DNA of 64,000 bases from Clostridiales bacterium. Lineage in GTDB: Bacteria; Bacillota; Clostridia; Christensenellales; Aristaeellaceae. The stretch is taken from the NCBI GenBank assembly GCA_012517815.1, contig JAAYUF010000147.1:25860-89859 (forward strand), in the 5' to 3' direction. Both the position numbers and the translations under genes were made by a program. Position 1 is the stretch's first letter. Each line of letters opens with the position of its first letter. Below are positions 1 to 13,117 of the stretch, in pieces. Below the pieces are notes generated by a model. It saw nothing but the letters and a program-made list of their open reading frames with translations, searched no databases and was not told the origin of the DNA.

Positions 1-1671
<1,671 letters not shown>

Positions 1672-1688
1672 AGACAAACCTCCACAAC

Positions 1689-1719
1689 CGCCAAAAGCCG
1701 CGTTACCGCGGCTTTGGCG
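1689..1719 (-). terminator. hairpin between clpC and the helicase gene
   Basis: Near-perfect inverted repeat (CGCCAAAAGCCGCG / CGCGGCTTTGGCG, 4-nt loop) just after the clpC stop. There is no clear T-run, so it may act as a weak terminator, attenuator or mRNA 3' stabiliser rather than a full stop. Confidence 0.5.
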
Positions 1720-1729
1720 TCCATTCCGT

Positions 1730-4216
<2,487 letters not shown>

Positions 4217-4217
4217 G

Positions 4218-5234
4218 TTAAACCTCCTTAGGCTCTAGCTTGGTTTGGATTACCACGCACCGGGCCTGGTCGGTGGAAACCAGGTTGGCGTCGGAATGCT
4301 TAAACTTCTTGACGTGGGCGTCCTGCGCGATGGTCAGCAGATCGTCCACGATGGACAGGGGAACCGGCAGGATGCCCATCGCCGCGCCGAGGCGGAGGTT
4401 ACTCCAGTGCTCCATGAATTCGCCGGACTCCATCTGCCGGGCGAAGCGAAGCGCGCCATAGCTGCGCCAGACGCCGTCCTCCAGGTCCAGCGAATCCTTA
4501 TCGCCGCGGACGCGCAGGGCGCTTTCCATGTCGATGAGCTGCTGGCCTACGGCCATAACCGCCTCGATAATCTCGTTCTCGGTTCGGCCCAAGGTCACCT
4601 GATTGCTCACCTGGTAGAGATCGCCCAGCGCCTCGCTGCCCTCGCCGTAAATGCCGCGAATGGTCAGGCCCAGTTTGGCGACGGTTTGGGAAACGTTGCC
4701 CATCTGCTTGCGGCGCGTGAGCATAGGCAGGTGCAGCATCAGCGACGCGCGCATGCCCGTGCCGGTGTTGGTGGGGCAGGCGGTCAGGTAACCCAGCTGG
4801 TTGTCAAAGGAGAAATCGCAGACGGCCGCCAACCTGTCCTCCGCCTTGAAGGCCAGCATGGCCGCGTCCAGCAGGGCAAACCCGTTGAGCATTGCCTGTA
4901 TGCGCAGGTGATCCTCCTCGTTGACCATCACGCTGATGCGCTGATCGTCCCTGACGAGCGCCGCCCCGACTTCACTGTGCTGGAGCAGGTCCCGGCTGAT
5001 CAGGTGCCGCTCCATCAGCGAAAGCTGATCCATCTTGTTCATCTCTCGCAGCTTGTACAGCGCGTACCGGTCATCCGGGCTGATGCCCTCCAAAGCCTGA
5101 CGGGCTCGGTCGATGCAAAGCTGTGCGTTTTCAGGATGATCCACGTTGGAAAAAGGCAGGTCGTGGTAATTGCGCGCCAGCCTGACCCGGCTGGAAACGA
5201 CAATCTCGCCGCCCTGACTCACGGCAGGTTTCAT
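4218..5234 (-). CDS. mcsB: protein arginine kinase McsB
   Basis: Phosphagen-kinase-like enzyme (338 aa) that phosphorylates arginines on CtsR and on misfolded proteins, marking them for ClpCP. Evidence is the N-terminal SSRVRLARN motif, NEEDH (105-109), and the nucleotide-site motif CPTNTGTG (153-160), which carries the conserved cysteine. Slightly shorter than Bacillus subtilis McsB (363 aa). Its ATG overlaps the mcsA stop by 4 bases (ATGA), which indicates translational coupling. Confidence 0.96.
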   Translation of the reverse strand: MKPAVSQGGEIVVSSRVRLARNYHDLPFSNVDHPENAQLCIDRARQALEGISPDDRYALYKLREMNKMDQLSLMERHLISRDLLQHSEVGAALVRDDQRISVMVNEEDHLRIQAMLNGFALLDAAMLAFKAEDRLAAVCDFSFDNQLGYLTACPTNTGTGMRASLMLHLPMLTRRKQMGNVSQTVAKLGLTIRGIYGEGSEALGDLYQVSNQVTLGRTENEIIEAVMAVGQQLIDMESALRVRGDKDSLDLEDGVWRSYGALRFARQMESGEFMEHWSNLRLGAAMGILPVPLSIVDDLLTIAQDAHVKKFKHSDANLVSTDQARCVVIQTKLEPKEV

Positions 5235-5734
5235 TTCGGGTTCACCTCCGCGTTCTGCTTGTCCACCAGCGCGCGGATCTCGTCGCGGATAGAGGCGGCC
5301 TCCTCAAAATTTTCCAGGAGCACCGCCTGTTCCATGCGGGTTTTCAGCGCCTGAAGGCACTCCGCCAGCGCGCGCTCCTCGCGGTGGTTGGCGGGCATAC
5401 GCCCGGCGTGCTGGCTACGGCCGTGCACGCGCAGGAGCAGGGGCTTGAGCTGGTCGCAAAAAGCGGAGTAACAGTGCGCGCAGCCCAGTTTGCCGGTGCT
5501 TTGGAACTCTTCATAGGACAACCCGCACGCATCACACCGAACCACGGCTTCCCGCGGCTCTTTGGAAAGGATGCTCAGCAGCGAGGAAAGGAAGGTGGGC
5601 ATATCGCCTTTGGCGAAGCTGGTTTCCATCTTCTCCACACATTCCTGACACAGGTGCCGCGTGGTGGATTCGTTACCGGTCAGCACGGTGATGACCACCG
5701 TGGCGATATTTTTGCGGCATTCTTCGCAAAGCAT
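5231..5734 (-). CDS. mcsA: McsA, zinc-binding activator of McsB
   Basis: Adaptor (167 aa) that activates the McsB kinase and delivers it to ClpC. It has four CxxC motifs (CEEC, CQEC, CDAC, CAHC) forming two zinc sites, and a C-terminal UVR motif around LLENFEEAASIRDEI. The ATG at 5734 is chosen because AAAGGA lies 9 bases upstream; a TTG six codons earlier sits on top of that ribosome site and is less likely. The start is 14 bases after the ctsR stop. Confidence 0.95.
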   Translation of the reverse strand: MLCEECRKNIATVVITVLTGNESTTRHLCQECVEKMETSFAKGDMPTFLSSLLSILSKEPREAVVRCDACGLSYEEFQSTGKLGCAHCYSAFCDQLKPLLLRVHGRSQHAGRMPANHREERALAECLQALKTRMEQAVLLENFEEAASIRDEIRALVDKQNAEVNPK

Positions 5735-5748
5735 AGGATCAGTTCCTT

Positions 5749-6228
5749 TCAAGGCTCGGAGGTTTTACCCTTGCGGGCCACCTCCAGTAACATCGATTTG
5801 AGGATTCTTGCGCGCAGAGCGTCCTTCAGCGCTGCCGGCACGGGCAGGGTAAAGCAGGTTTCGCTGACGGCGGCCCGCATGATGGCCGCCTCGTCGTCGG
5901 AAACCAGATCCCGCTCTTTGAGCTGCGTGATCAGGTGTTCGGATTCCAGCGCGGATATGGTGTCGCCCACGCGCTCGTGCAGCAGGTAGATCAGCTGCTC
6001 GCAGGTGTCCTGTTCCATCCGGAAAATGCGGATGTAGCCGCCGCCGCCGCGCCGGCTCTCGATAATATAACCATGATCCGGCGTGAAGCGCGTGGCGAGT
6101 ACGTAGTTAATCTGCGACGGCGCGCAGTTAAAATACTGCGCCAGTTCGTTTCGTTTCAGTTCTATTTCCTGTTCGTCCTGCGTGAGCATGGTTTTAATAA
6201 ACTGCTCAATCGCGTCACTCAGTCGCAT
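5749..6228 (-). CDS. ctsR: transcriptional repressor CtsR
   Basis: Class III heat-shock repressor (159 aa) that binds direct heptad repeats before clp genes. It has an N-terminal winged helix with the glycine-rich wing RRGGGGYIRI, the loop known in Bacillus to sense temperature, and a C-terminal dimerisation half that McsB and ClpC act on. The ATG at 6228 has GGAGG 7 bases upstream; the longer in-frame extension reaching back to about 6426 would run through the promoter and operator, so it is rejected. First gene of the operon and autoregulated (see operator). Confidence 0.96.
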   Translation of the reverse strand: MRLSDAIEQFIKTMLTQDEQEIELKRNELAQYFNCAPSQINYVLATRFTPDHGYIIESRRGGGGYIRIFRMEQDTCEQLIYLLHERVGDTISALESEHLITQLKERDLVSDDEAAIMRAAVSETCFTLPVPAALKDALRARILKSMLLEVARKGKTSEP

Positions 6229-6251
6229 ACCGGTACCTCCCCGCCAAAGAA

Positions 6252-6268
6252 ATAGACCATCTTTGACC
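6252..6268 (-). promoter_or_regulatory. CtsR operator
   Basis: On the minus strand GGTCAAA-GAT-GGTCTAT closely matches the CtsR heptad direct repeat (GGTCAAA, NAN spacer, GGTCAAA); the second heptad has two mismatches. It lies directly after the -10 box, over the likely transcription start, as expected for repression. Confidence 0.85.
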
Positions 6269-6273
6269 ATCAT

Positions 6274-6302
6274 ATTGTAGCATGCGATGCCGAAAAATGC
6301 AA
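6274..6302 (-). promoter_or_regulatory. sigma-A promoter of ctsR operon
   Basis: Minus strand TTGCAT (6297-6302), 17-base spacer, TACAAT (6274-6279). Confidence 0.8.
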
Positions 6303-6503
6303 TGGCGTCGGACGGCAAAATCCAGAAACTTACCCTTCCGAATGGCCGTGTATAGTATAATCGAAAAAACCCGTTTTGAAAACATGTGTTCGTATTTTTA
6401 CCGTACTGTTTTGGTCGTTTCTTCAACGGGAAGCCCAGCCGTTGATAAACCGGAACAGGGCAAAAGGTCTATGGTTGGCAGAAGCGGCCAGAAACCTGTT
6501 CTA

Positions 6504-6632
6504 CCGCATGCACACATGAAAGCGCGCGAGCGGGTTGTACTGCAACGGGGAGTGGTGGCGAAGGCGCAGGGGGTTGCGCCGGGCCTTCGCGACGCAGTTC
6601 CGGGAGAATAACGCCGTGAGAGGGAAGCGTTC
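6504..6632 (-). repeat. dispersed ~127-nt intergenic repeat, copy A
   Basis: Aligns over its whole length, with substitutions and few gaps, to copies B (20869-20994, minus) and C (52382-52508, plus). Shared landmarks read 5' to 3': AACGCTTCC-like start, a (C/T)ACGGCG-like block, a CGCC(T/A)TCGC-like block, and a GCGC-TTCATGT-like end. The rest of the stretch between ctsR and hflC holds only the ctsR promoter and the hflC terminator. Confidence 0.6.
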
Positions 6633-6651
6633 CTGATTTGAGATAATCAAA

Positions 6652-6679
6652 CCGCCGGCAGCCCGAAAGCTGCCGGCGG
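6652..6679 (-). terminator. terminator of hflK-hflC
   Basis: Perfect 11-bp stem CCGCCGGCAGC / GCTGCCGGCGG with a 6-nt loop, followed on the minus strand by TTTGATT, 20 bases after the hflC stop. Confidence 0.8.
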
Positions 6680-6697
6680 GGGAGTGTAGCCGCGAGG

Positions 6698-7726
6698 TTA
6701 CTGGACGTTTTCCGGCGAAATGGCGTAGGCCAGCAATTCGCTCCACAGCGGGTGGTTCTTGTCCAGCACCAGCGTGGCTTTGGAGGTCAGCGCCTCGCGC
6801 AGGGCTTGCAGGGAACGCCAGTAGCTGTAGAAATCCGGGTCCACGCCGTAGGCTTCTGCGTAAATCTTCATCGATTCCGTTTCGGCCTGAGCGCGAACCG
6901 CCCCCGCCTCGCTGATGGCGTCCGCCTCAATCTGGCGCGCCTCCAGGTCCGTAGAGGATACGGCCTTGCGGTAGGATTCTTCGCCTTCGCTGCGCAGCTG
7001 CTGGGCTACCTTGGCGCGGTCGGCCTGCATGCGGGCATAGGTGCTCTCGATGTTGGCGCTGGGCAGGATGGTGCGGTGCACCTGAATATCCTTGATCTCA
7101 ATCCCGCGGGGCGCCATGTCTTCGTTAACGGTTTTCAGGCCCTTGGCCAGCGCCGCGTTGAGCGCATCCTTGTTGCTGACGAAATCCTCCGCGCTCATGC
7201 GGTTAATGACCTGCACGATTACCGGGTGGATGAGGTTATCCAGCTGGTTTTCGGCGCTGGTCATGCTGCCCAGTTTCAGGCTGAACAGCGCGGGGTCGGC
7301 GATGTACCACTGCGCGTAGGTCTGCACGTAGTACTGTTTCTTCTCCGCGGTGTTCACGACCTCGCTGTCGCTGATGTAGGTATAGAGCCTGGAGGAATAG
7401 GTTTCCACCTTGTCCATGAAGGGCACTTTGAAGTGCAGGCCACTGCCTTCGACGATCTGGATGGAGCCGTCCAGCGAAATCTCATCCTTAAGAAGGTCCG
7501 CGTAGCGCTCATGGAAATCGTTGTTCCTGTTGATCACGATCTGCTTGATTACGCCAAACCGGGTGACTACGCTCTGTTCCGCCTCGCCTACGATAAACAG
7601 GCTTTCGTTTAGCAGCACGATCACAACTATCAGGAGAATGCCAAAGAGGATCAGCTTGCCGCGGTTGCGCTTCAGGCCCGCGGTGAACGCGGCGCTCGCG
7701 TAGTTGATGGGTTTTCCGCTGTTCAT
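6698..7726 (-). CDS. hflC: SPFH/Band 7 protein HflC
   Basis: Membrane-anchored SPFH protein (342 aa) that, with HflK, forms a cage modulating the FtsH protease. One transmembrane helix (about residues 25-45) is followed by the Band 7 domain (VGEAEQSVVTRFG) and a charged coiled-coil region rich in QADRAKVAQQLRSEGEES-like heptads. Its ATG overlaps the hflK stop by 4 bases and has GGAGG 9 bases upstream. No ftsH is nearby. Confidence 0.88.
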   Translation of the reverse strand: MNSGKPINYASAAFTAGLKRNRGKLILFGILLIVVIVLLNESLFIVGEAEQSVVTRFGVIKQIVINRNNDFHERYADLLKDEISLDGSIQIVEGSGLHFKVPFMDKVETYSSRLYTYISDSEVVNTAEKKQYYVQTYAQWYIADPALFSLKLGSMTSAENQLDNLIHPVIVQVINRMSAEDFVSNKDALNAALAKGLKTVNEDMAPRGIEIKDIQVHRTILPSANIESTYARMQADRAKVAQQLRSEGEESYRKAVSSTDLEARQIEADAISEAGAVRAQAETESMKIYAEAYGVDPDFYSYWRSLQALREALTSKATLVLDKNHPLWSELLAYAISPENVQ

Positions 7727-8703
7727 TGCGCGTCGCCTCCTTCCAGCACGGCGGCGGTATCGGTCGCAGGGTTACCGGCGTCGTTGAGGTCCAGCACCTT
7801 GACGACTTCGCTGTCGGGCTCCGCTACGATGATGCGGCCGCTGTTCCTGAGCACGTCTTCCAGCGTTTCGATGAGCAGACGCCTGCGGGTGATTTCCGGC
7901 GCCAGCTTGTACTCCTGATACACGGCGGTGAACACGGCGGTGTCGCTTTGCGCCTGAGCTACGGTTTCAGCCTTGTAGGCCTCCGCCTGCTTCACGGTTT
8001 CGTAGGCGTTGCTGCGGGCTTTGGGCAGGATCTCGTTCTCATACTTCTCCGCCTCGTCCAGCCGCTTGGTTTTCTCGTTCTTGGCGTTGTTCACATCCTC
8101 GTATGCCGCGGATACGTCCGAGGGCACGGAGATGTTCTGGATGCGCACGTCGTTGATCTTCACGCCCATTTCATAGGTGTCGATCAGCGCCTGGAAATCC
8201 GGCAGCACCTGCTGCTCGATTTCTTCCTTGTTTAAAAGCGCGTCGTCCAGCGGGCGGTTTTGGATGTTGCGGCGAATCACGGCCTCGAACGCGAGCTGCA
8301 GGGTGCCTTCGGGATCGTCGACATCGTAGTGGTACTCCTTGACGTCGCGCACGGTGTACTGGTAGATAGCCTCCAGCGCGACGATGGAGTTGTCGTTGGT
8401 GAGCATGACGCCTTCGTTGCTTTCATCCACATACTGGGCCGCCTTGCCCGCCGTACCCTGCCGGGTGGTGCGGAAGCCGTACTCCATGGTGTGGATGGTC
8501 GTTACGCTCTCGCTGACGATCTCCTGGATAAACGGGATGCGCCAGTACAGACCGGGGCCGTTGTGCCCCGTCACACTGCCGAAGGTGATCACCAGCGCTT
8601 CTTCGCCCTGCCCGACGCGGTAGAAGCTGCTGGCGCCGATGAGTACCACCACCGTCAGCAGGACGAGAATGACAACGGTTGCGATTCGGGGTTTCTTTTG
8701 CAT
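7723..8703 (-). CDS. hflK: SPFH/Band 7 protein HflK
   Basis: Partner of HflC (326 aa) with an N-terminal transmembrane helix (about 8-26), the Band 7 start FYRVGQGEEALVITFGSV, GPGLYWRIPF and the HflK-type ME.GFRTTR segment, then a coiled-coil arm. The ATG at 8703 (MQKKPRIATVV) is preferred over an upstream start because AGGAG lies 7 bases before it. First gene of a two-gene operon. Confidence 0.88.
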   Translation of the reverse strand: MQKKPRIATVVILVLLTVVVLIGASSFYRVGQGEEALVITFGSVTGHNGPGLYWRIPFIQEIVSESVTTIHTMEYGFRTTRQGTAGKAAQYVDESNEGVMLTNDNSIVALEAIYQYTVRDVKEYHYDVDDPEGTLQLAFEAVIRRNIQNRPLDDALLNKEEIEQQVLPDFQALIDTYEMGVKINDVRIQNISVPSDVSAAYEDVNNAKNEKTKRLDEAEKYENEILPKARSNAYETVKQAEAYKAETVAQAQSDTAVFTAVYQEYKLAPEITRRRLLIETLEDVLRNSGRIIVAEPDSEVVKVLDLNDAGNPATDTAAVLEGGDAQ

Positions 8704-8736
8704 GGTTCGTCTCCTTTCCGGTTGAAAACTATTCAC

Positions 8737-8766
8737 ATTATACCACAGGTATAAGCCAGACGTCCG
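8737..8766 (-). promoter_or_regulatory. probable promoter of hflK-hflC
   Basis: Minus strand perfect TATAAT (8737-8742) with a weak -35 CGGACG 18 bases upstream (8761-8766). Confidence 0.5.
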
Positions 8767-9112
8767 GCGTGCCGGTTCAACGGCGCGTTCGGGGGTGCCA
8801 ACACAGCAAAACTGCGCTTCAAAGAACGCTTGTTACCCGAGGGATGGTCCGCGTACACACGGCGTTCTGGGTGTTGCCGGTTAAATATTGCCGGCTTTTT
8901 CCCGTACGGCAGGGGAGAGGTGTGTGCCCGAAACCTTTGAAAAACGTGCAGGGAGCTTACCTGAACCGGTTTGCGTATCCGTACCGGCGCAATGCTGAAC
9001 GGTTCATGGCTTGAGAGTCAGCCAGGGGCGACGGTATCCGTCGGGTATCTCGCCACCCCACAATTGGCATGCCCGCGCCGATTCATGCGTAAGCAGGCTC
9101 CGCATGGACGCC
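8767..9112. other. non-coding stretch, no feature recognised
   Basis: About 350 bases between the hflK promoter and the end of the histidine kinase gene. Small hairpins occur (for example CGACGG-TAT-CCGTCG at 9029-9043) but none has a T-run placed to end a neighbouring gene, and no reading frame looks coding. Confidence 0.5.
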
Positions 9113-10561
9113 TTATTCTGCCAGCGGCAACCGCACGCAGAACGTGGTGCCGGCGCCTTCCTTGCTGCGCACCGTCATGCGACCGCCGTGGGCCACCACG
9201 ATAATGCGGGCGATGGACAGCCCCAATCCGTTGCCGCTGGATTGCGCCTTGCGGGCTTTGTCGCTGCGGTAGAAGCGGTCAAAAATGCGCGGCAGTTCCT
9301 CCGCCGAGATGCCTTGCCCGGAGTCCGTCACCGAAAGGGTGCATTCGCTCGCGTCGCGGCTCATCCCCAAAAGAATCTTGCCCCCGGGCGGGGTATACTT
9401 GATGGCGTTGTCCACCAGGATGCGCATCAGTTGCTTGACCATGCCCTTGTCCGCATGGATGCTCGCGTGCACCAGCGGGCCAAGCTCGAAATCGTGCGCG
9501 GCGGAGAGAAGCTTGGCTTCGCGGTAAATGGCGCTCATGATTTCCGCGGGGTCAAAGGTTTCCATTTCCAGCATCAGCGTCTTTTTATCATGCCGGGCCA
9601 GGAACAGCAGCCGCTCCACCAGCTCCTTCATGGAGGCCGTTTCCTGCGATATGGCGGCGATGCCCTCGTCCAGCACGTCCTTATCGGTCTTGCCCCAGCG
9701 CTCCAGCATGCTGGCGTAGCCCTGAATAACGGCGATGGGCGTGCGAAGCTCGTGCGAAGCGTCGCTGACGAACTGTTTCTGGCTGTTGTAGCTGCGCTCG
9801 ATGCGGTCCAGCATGCCGTTGATGACCACCGCGAGGTCCTTGAGCTCGTTTTTGGTGCCCGCGATGTTGATGCGGTTGCTGAGGTTATTGGCGCTGAGCG
9901 CGGCCGCCGCGTCAGTCATATCCTGAATCGGCTTGAGCACCGCCTTATTGAGGCGGAATTTCCGGCGCAGAAACACCGTTACGCGGTAGAGATCGCAGCA
10001 GACGAGCGTCCAGAACACCAGCTGGTAGACGTACAGCGCGTAGGTCAGCGAAAACGCGGTCACCAGACCGCCCTGAACCGTGTTGCGGTAGATCAGCAGC
10101 TGATAGCCCTCGGGTGTGGAAAACCGCGAGAAAGCCAGGCGCACCTGGTCCAATACGCCCTGCGGGTTATCCGGCAGCGGTTCGCTCAGCAGGTACGCTT
10201 CGTTTACCGGCAGGCCGATAAGCTGGGTGTCGGCGTAGGCCAGCCCGTTTTGCGGCGCCATCGCCGCGATGGCTTCCACCGTTTGATCCACCGTCGGCAG
10301 TTGCGCCACGCCGAAAACCACCGTAAACGCCAGAAGCATAAGGAACGTTGTGTTCAGCAGCTGGCCGCAGTAATGCAGCGCGATACGCAGCGTCAGCGAA
10401 AAACGCAGGTTGCTCAGCAGCATGCCGATCCAGTTGCCGATGAAGGAAGTGAGGCGCTTGAGCCCCCGGCCGGTGGTCTCGGCACGCACCGTGGCCCGCT
10501 CCGCCGCCCTGCGTTCCTCTTCCCTGCGGCGGGCTTCCCGTTTCTCCTGCTTACGGCTCAT
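9113..10561 (-). CDS. membrane sensor histidine kinase
   Basis: Sensor of a two-component system (482 aa). A very basic N-terminal cytosolic tail (1-35) precedes transmembrane helix 1 (about 64-87), an extracytoplasmic sensing region (about 88-160), transmembrane helix 2 (about 165-190), and a HAMP-like linker. The kinase core has H-box FVSDASHELRTP (phosphorylated His270), N-box VDNAIKYT (Asn385), DSGQG and GNGLGLSI. It overlaps the 3' end of the response regulator gene by 11 bases, which fixes the pair. The signal sensed is unknown. Confidence 0.92.
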   Translation of the reverse strand: MSRKQEKREARRREEERRAAERATVRAETTGRGLKRLTSFIGNWIGMLLSNLRFSLTLRIALHYCGQLLNTTFLMLLAFTVVFGVAQLPTVDQTVEAIAAMAPQNGLAYADTQLIGLPVNEAYLLSEPLPDNPQGVLDQVRLAFSRFSTPEGYQLLIYRNTVQGGLVTAFSLTYALYVYQLVFWTLVCCDLYRVTVFLRRKFRLNKAVLKPIQDMTDAAAALSANNLSNRINIAGTKNELKDLAVVINGMLDRIERSYNSQKQFVSDASHELRTPIAVIQGYASMLERWGKTDKDVLDEGIAAISQETASMKELVERLLFLARHDKKTLMLEMETFDPAEIMSAIYREAKLLSAAHDFELGPLVHASIHADKGMVKQLMRILVDNAIKYTPPGGKILLGMSRDASECTLSVTDSGQGISAEELPRIFDRFYRSDKARKAQSSGNGLGLSIARIIVVAHGGRMTVRSKEGAGTTFCVRLPLAE

Positions 10562-11234
10562 AACGGAACATGTAGCCGACCGCCCGGATGGTGTGAATGG
10601 TTTTCACGCCGTAGCGGTCGTCGATCTTCTGGCGGAGGTAGCGGATGTAGACGTCCACAATGTTGGTATCGCCGGCGAAATCATACCCCCATACGTTGGA
10701 AAGGAGATCGTCGCGCGACACCGCGGCGTGCTCGTGCTGCCACAGGTAATGCAGGAGGTCAAACTCCTTCTTGGTCAGCGCGACCGGTTCGTCGCCGTAG
10801 GTTACGCTGTAGCTGGCGGGCGTGAGCTTGAGCTTGCCGGCCGTCAGCGTTCCGTGGGGCTCGCCGCGGTCCACCCGGTGCTTTTTGAGGCACACGCGGA
10901 TGCGCGCCAGCAGTTCTTCAATGGCGAAAGGCTTGGTCATGTAGTCATCCGCGCCCATATCCAGACCCATGACCTTATCGCTCACGTCGTCCTTGGCGGT
11001 CAGCATGATGATCGGGATATCGCTTTGCTGGCGCAGGCGGCGGCACACTTCGATGCCGCTGAGTTCCGGCAGCATCAGGTCCAGGATCAGCAAATCGGGC
11101 TGCCAGCTTTCGTACTGGGCAAGGCCCGAGCGGCCGTCAAACGCCGTTTGCACTTCGTACCCCTCGTGTTTCAGCTCCAGCTCCACAAAACGCGCGATCT
11201 TCGTTTCGTCCTCGATCACCAGTATTTTGCTCAT
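10551..11234 (-). CDS. OmpR-family response regulator
   Basis: DNA-binding partner of the adjacent kinase (227 aa). Receiver domain MSKILVIEDE with the acidic pocket, phospho-acceptor Asp52 in LILDLMLPE, and the conserved Lys in MTKPF; then a winged-helix domain ending RYLRQKIDDRYGVKTI...GYMFRYEP. The ATG at 11234 has GGAGGG 5 bases upstream; a start six codons earlier would overlap that site. A DUF4342 gene lies upstream with a terminator between them. Confidence 0.93.
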   Translation of the reverse strand: MSKILVIEDETKIARFVELELKHEGYEVQTAFDGRSGLAQYESWQPDLLILDLMLPELSGIEVCRRLRQQSDIPIIMLTAKDDVSDKVMGLDMGADDYMTKPFAIEELLARIRVCLKKHRVDRGEPHGTLTAGKLKLTPASYSVTYGDEPVALTKKEFDLLHYLWQHEHAAVSRDDLLSNVWGYDFAGDTNIVDVYIRYLRQKIDDRYGVKTIHTIRAVGYMFRYEP

Positions 11235-11271
11235 ACGATCCCTCCGTTGCACAGACAGTATAGCAGAAAAT

Positions 11272-11299
11272 TCCTTCCGACGACAGAGCGGCGGAAGGA
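11272..11299 (-). terminator. terminator after the DUF4342 gene
   Basis: Stem TCCTTCCG / CGGAAGGA with a 12-nt loop, followed on the minus strand by AATTTTC, between the DUF4342 stop and the response-regulator start. Confidence 0.65.
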
Positions 11300-11320
11300 T
11301 GAAAAGGCGCCCCGCTGCGA

Positions 11321-11950
11321 TCAGCGGATGTCCGCTTCGTGGTAACCGTCGCGTGTTTCCGTGACGTGCACGTTGCCTTCTTCGGGAAATTGCACGTTCA
11401 CCGGCGTGGTGCCGCTCGCGGGGGTTTCGGTGCGCTGCTCCGGGGCCGCGGGCTGCGCGTCCGCGCCGGCTTCCGGCTTGCCCTGCGAGGTGGCGCCCAG
11501 ATCCTTGGCGATGGTGAACACGGTGTTGCGCACGTTGGTGCCGGCATGCTTGAGCATATCCTCCAGCGATTCCTCGGTAAACGATTCGCTGTTGCGTTCA
11601 ATGCTGAAACGGTAACCAAGCACCAGGGCCATTACCGCGCCGATCACCACCGCCTGCGGGGCGATCAGCAGCATCAAAATCATGAACAGCACCGAGAGGT
11701 TGACAATGGGGATGCTGCCCTTAGTCAGCCGGAAGCGGATCCGAAACATCGTATTGAAAAACCTGTGACCGCCGCGGCGGTGCGTGCCCGCCGCGGACTT
11801 CGCATCCCGGATGCGACCGTTCTTCTCCAGGTCGACCAGCGCGCGGGCCAGGCTTCCGTTGTGGTACTCCAGAAGATTAACCGCCTCTTCGTAGGAGATG
11901 CCGCTTTTCTGCCTCAGAATTTCAATATCCTCAATCGTGTATTGTGCCAT
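11321..11950 (-). CDS. DUF4342 / UBA-domain membrane protein
   Basis: Protein of 209 aa with an N-terminal UBA-like three-helix domain (about 1-45; YTIEDIEILRQKSGISYEEA and the LLEYHNGSLARAL turn), a basic linker, two hydrophobic segments (about 80-115), and a Pro/Ala/Thr-rich cytosolic or exposed tail. This order fits the DUF4342 family of unknown function. The ATG at 11950 has GGAGG 8 bases upstream. Same strand as the two-component genes downstream, but a terminator separates them. Confidence 0.75.
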   Translation of the reverse strand: MAQYTIEDIEILRQKSGISYEEAVNLLEYHNGSLARALVDLEKNGRIRDAKSAAGTHRRGGHRFFNTMFRIRFRLTKGSIPIVNLSVLFMILMLLIAPQAVVIGAVMALVLGYRFSIERNSESFTEESLEDMLKHAGTNVRNTVFTIAKDLGATSQGKPEAGADAQPAAPEQRTETPASGTTPVNVQFPEEGNVHVTETRDGYHEADIR

Positions 11951-12130
11951 ATGCAATGCCTCCTGTGGTATCGGTTGATGGTTGCGCCCCTCTTCTCTGG
12001 GACAGCCTGATGATACCACAACCGGGGCCGCGTTTGCTTGAGAATGCGCTGACCGAACGATGAGAATTTCATGAGATTTCGGTTCGCGTTTCCCCAGAAG
12101 CTCCGCGTGTTTCGCTCTGTAAAGATCGCG

Positions 12131-12159
12131 TTGACGAAAGGTTAAGGATTTGTTATCAT
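12131..12159 (+). promoter_or_regulatory. promoter of degV
   Basis: TTGACG (12131-12136), 17-base spacer, TATCAT (12154-12159). Confidence 0.8.
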
Positions 12160-12202
12160 ACAGCTTATCCTGTTACCCTTATCGTAAAGGAGGGCCAACA
12201 CC

Positions 12203-13111
12203 ATGTCTTTTTGGATTGTCACGGACGCCTGCTGCGACCTGCCCGTGGATTATATTCACAAACAGCACGATCTGCATATCGTGCCCATGTCCTACCAGAT
12301 CGACGGAAACGTGAGCGAAATCGACCTGACCGACGCGACGCTCGCTTCGCGCGTGCACACCTTTTATGAATTGCTTTCCAACGGCAAGGTCGCCACAACC
12401 TTTCAGGTGAACCAGAACGAGTGGGTGGATCACATCGAACCCTTGCTCAAGCAGGGCCACGACGTGCTGCTTCTGGTGCTTTCCAGCAGCCTGAGCGGGA
12501 TGTACCTGACATCCAAGGCTGCGGAAGACGAGCTTCGGGCCAAATACCCGGAGCGCAAGTTCTACTCCTTTGATACCCGAAGCGCCAGCCTTGGCGAGGG
12601 ACTGCTGGTGCATTACGCGCTCCGCTACCGCGACGAAGGGCACACCATCGAGGAAACGCTCAAGTGGCTTGAGGAAAACGGCCAGCGCGCCATTCACTGG
12701 TTTACGGTGACCGACCTGCACTTCCTGCACCGCGGCGGGCGGCTGTCGGCCACCAGCGCCTATCTGGGCACGATCCTCAAGATTAAGCCGGTGCTTAACG
12801 TCGATCCCAAGGGCCGGCTGATCCCGCGCATCAAGGTGCAGGGCCGCAGGCACAGCCTCAAGGAGCTCTACGAGAAGGTTGCGCAGGACGCGCTGGAGCC
12901 CCAGAAACAGACCGTGTTCATCAGCCACGCCGACAGCGAGAAGGACGCGCAGTGGCTGGCGGATCGCCTCAGGGATAAGCTACATGTGCCGGAGATCCTG
13001 TTAAGCCAGATCGGCCCGATCGTCGGCTCGCATTCCGGCCCCGGTACCGTCGCCGTGTTCTTTTTGGATAAGGACGGCTCCGCCCGGCTGGATTCGCCGG
13101 AAACCAAATAA
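12203..13111 (+). CDS. DegV family fatty-acid-binding protein
   Basis: DegV-fold protein (302 aa), cytosolic, of the type that presents fatty acids to fatty-acid kinase (FakB) or acts as a lipid carrier. Conserved N-terminus MSFWIVTDACCDLP, the LLVLSSSLSGMY loop and the FLHRGGRLSA segment lining the acyl pocket. AGGAGG lies 9 bases before the ATG. Monocistronic, with its own promoter and terminator. The bound lipid is unknown. Confidence 0.92.
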   Translation: MSFWIVTDACCDLPVDYIHKQHDLHIVPMSYQIDGNVSEIDLTDATLASRVHTFYELLSNGKVATTFQVNQNEWVDHIEPLLKQGHDVLLLVLSSSLSGMYLTSKAAEDELRAKYPERKFYSFDTRSASLGEGLLVHYALRYRDEGHTIEETLKWLEENGQRAIHWFTVTDLHFLHRGGRLSATSAYLGTILKIKPVLNVDPKGRLIPRIKVQGRRHSLKELYEKVAQDALEPQKQTVFISHADSEKDAQWLADRLRDKLHVPEILLSQIGPIVGSHSGPGTVAVFFLDKDGSARLDSPETK

Positions 13112-13117
13112 GCCTGC

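Noticed and set aside
8876..8900. GCCGG / CCGGC hairpin followed by five Ts on the plus strand
   Set aside because: The stem is only 5 bp and there is no plus-strand gene upstream for it to terminate.
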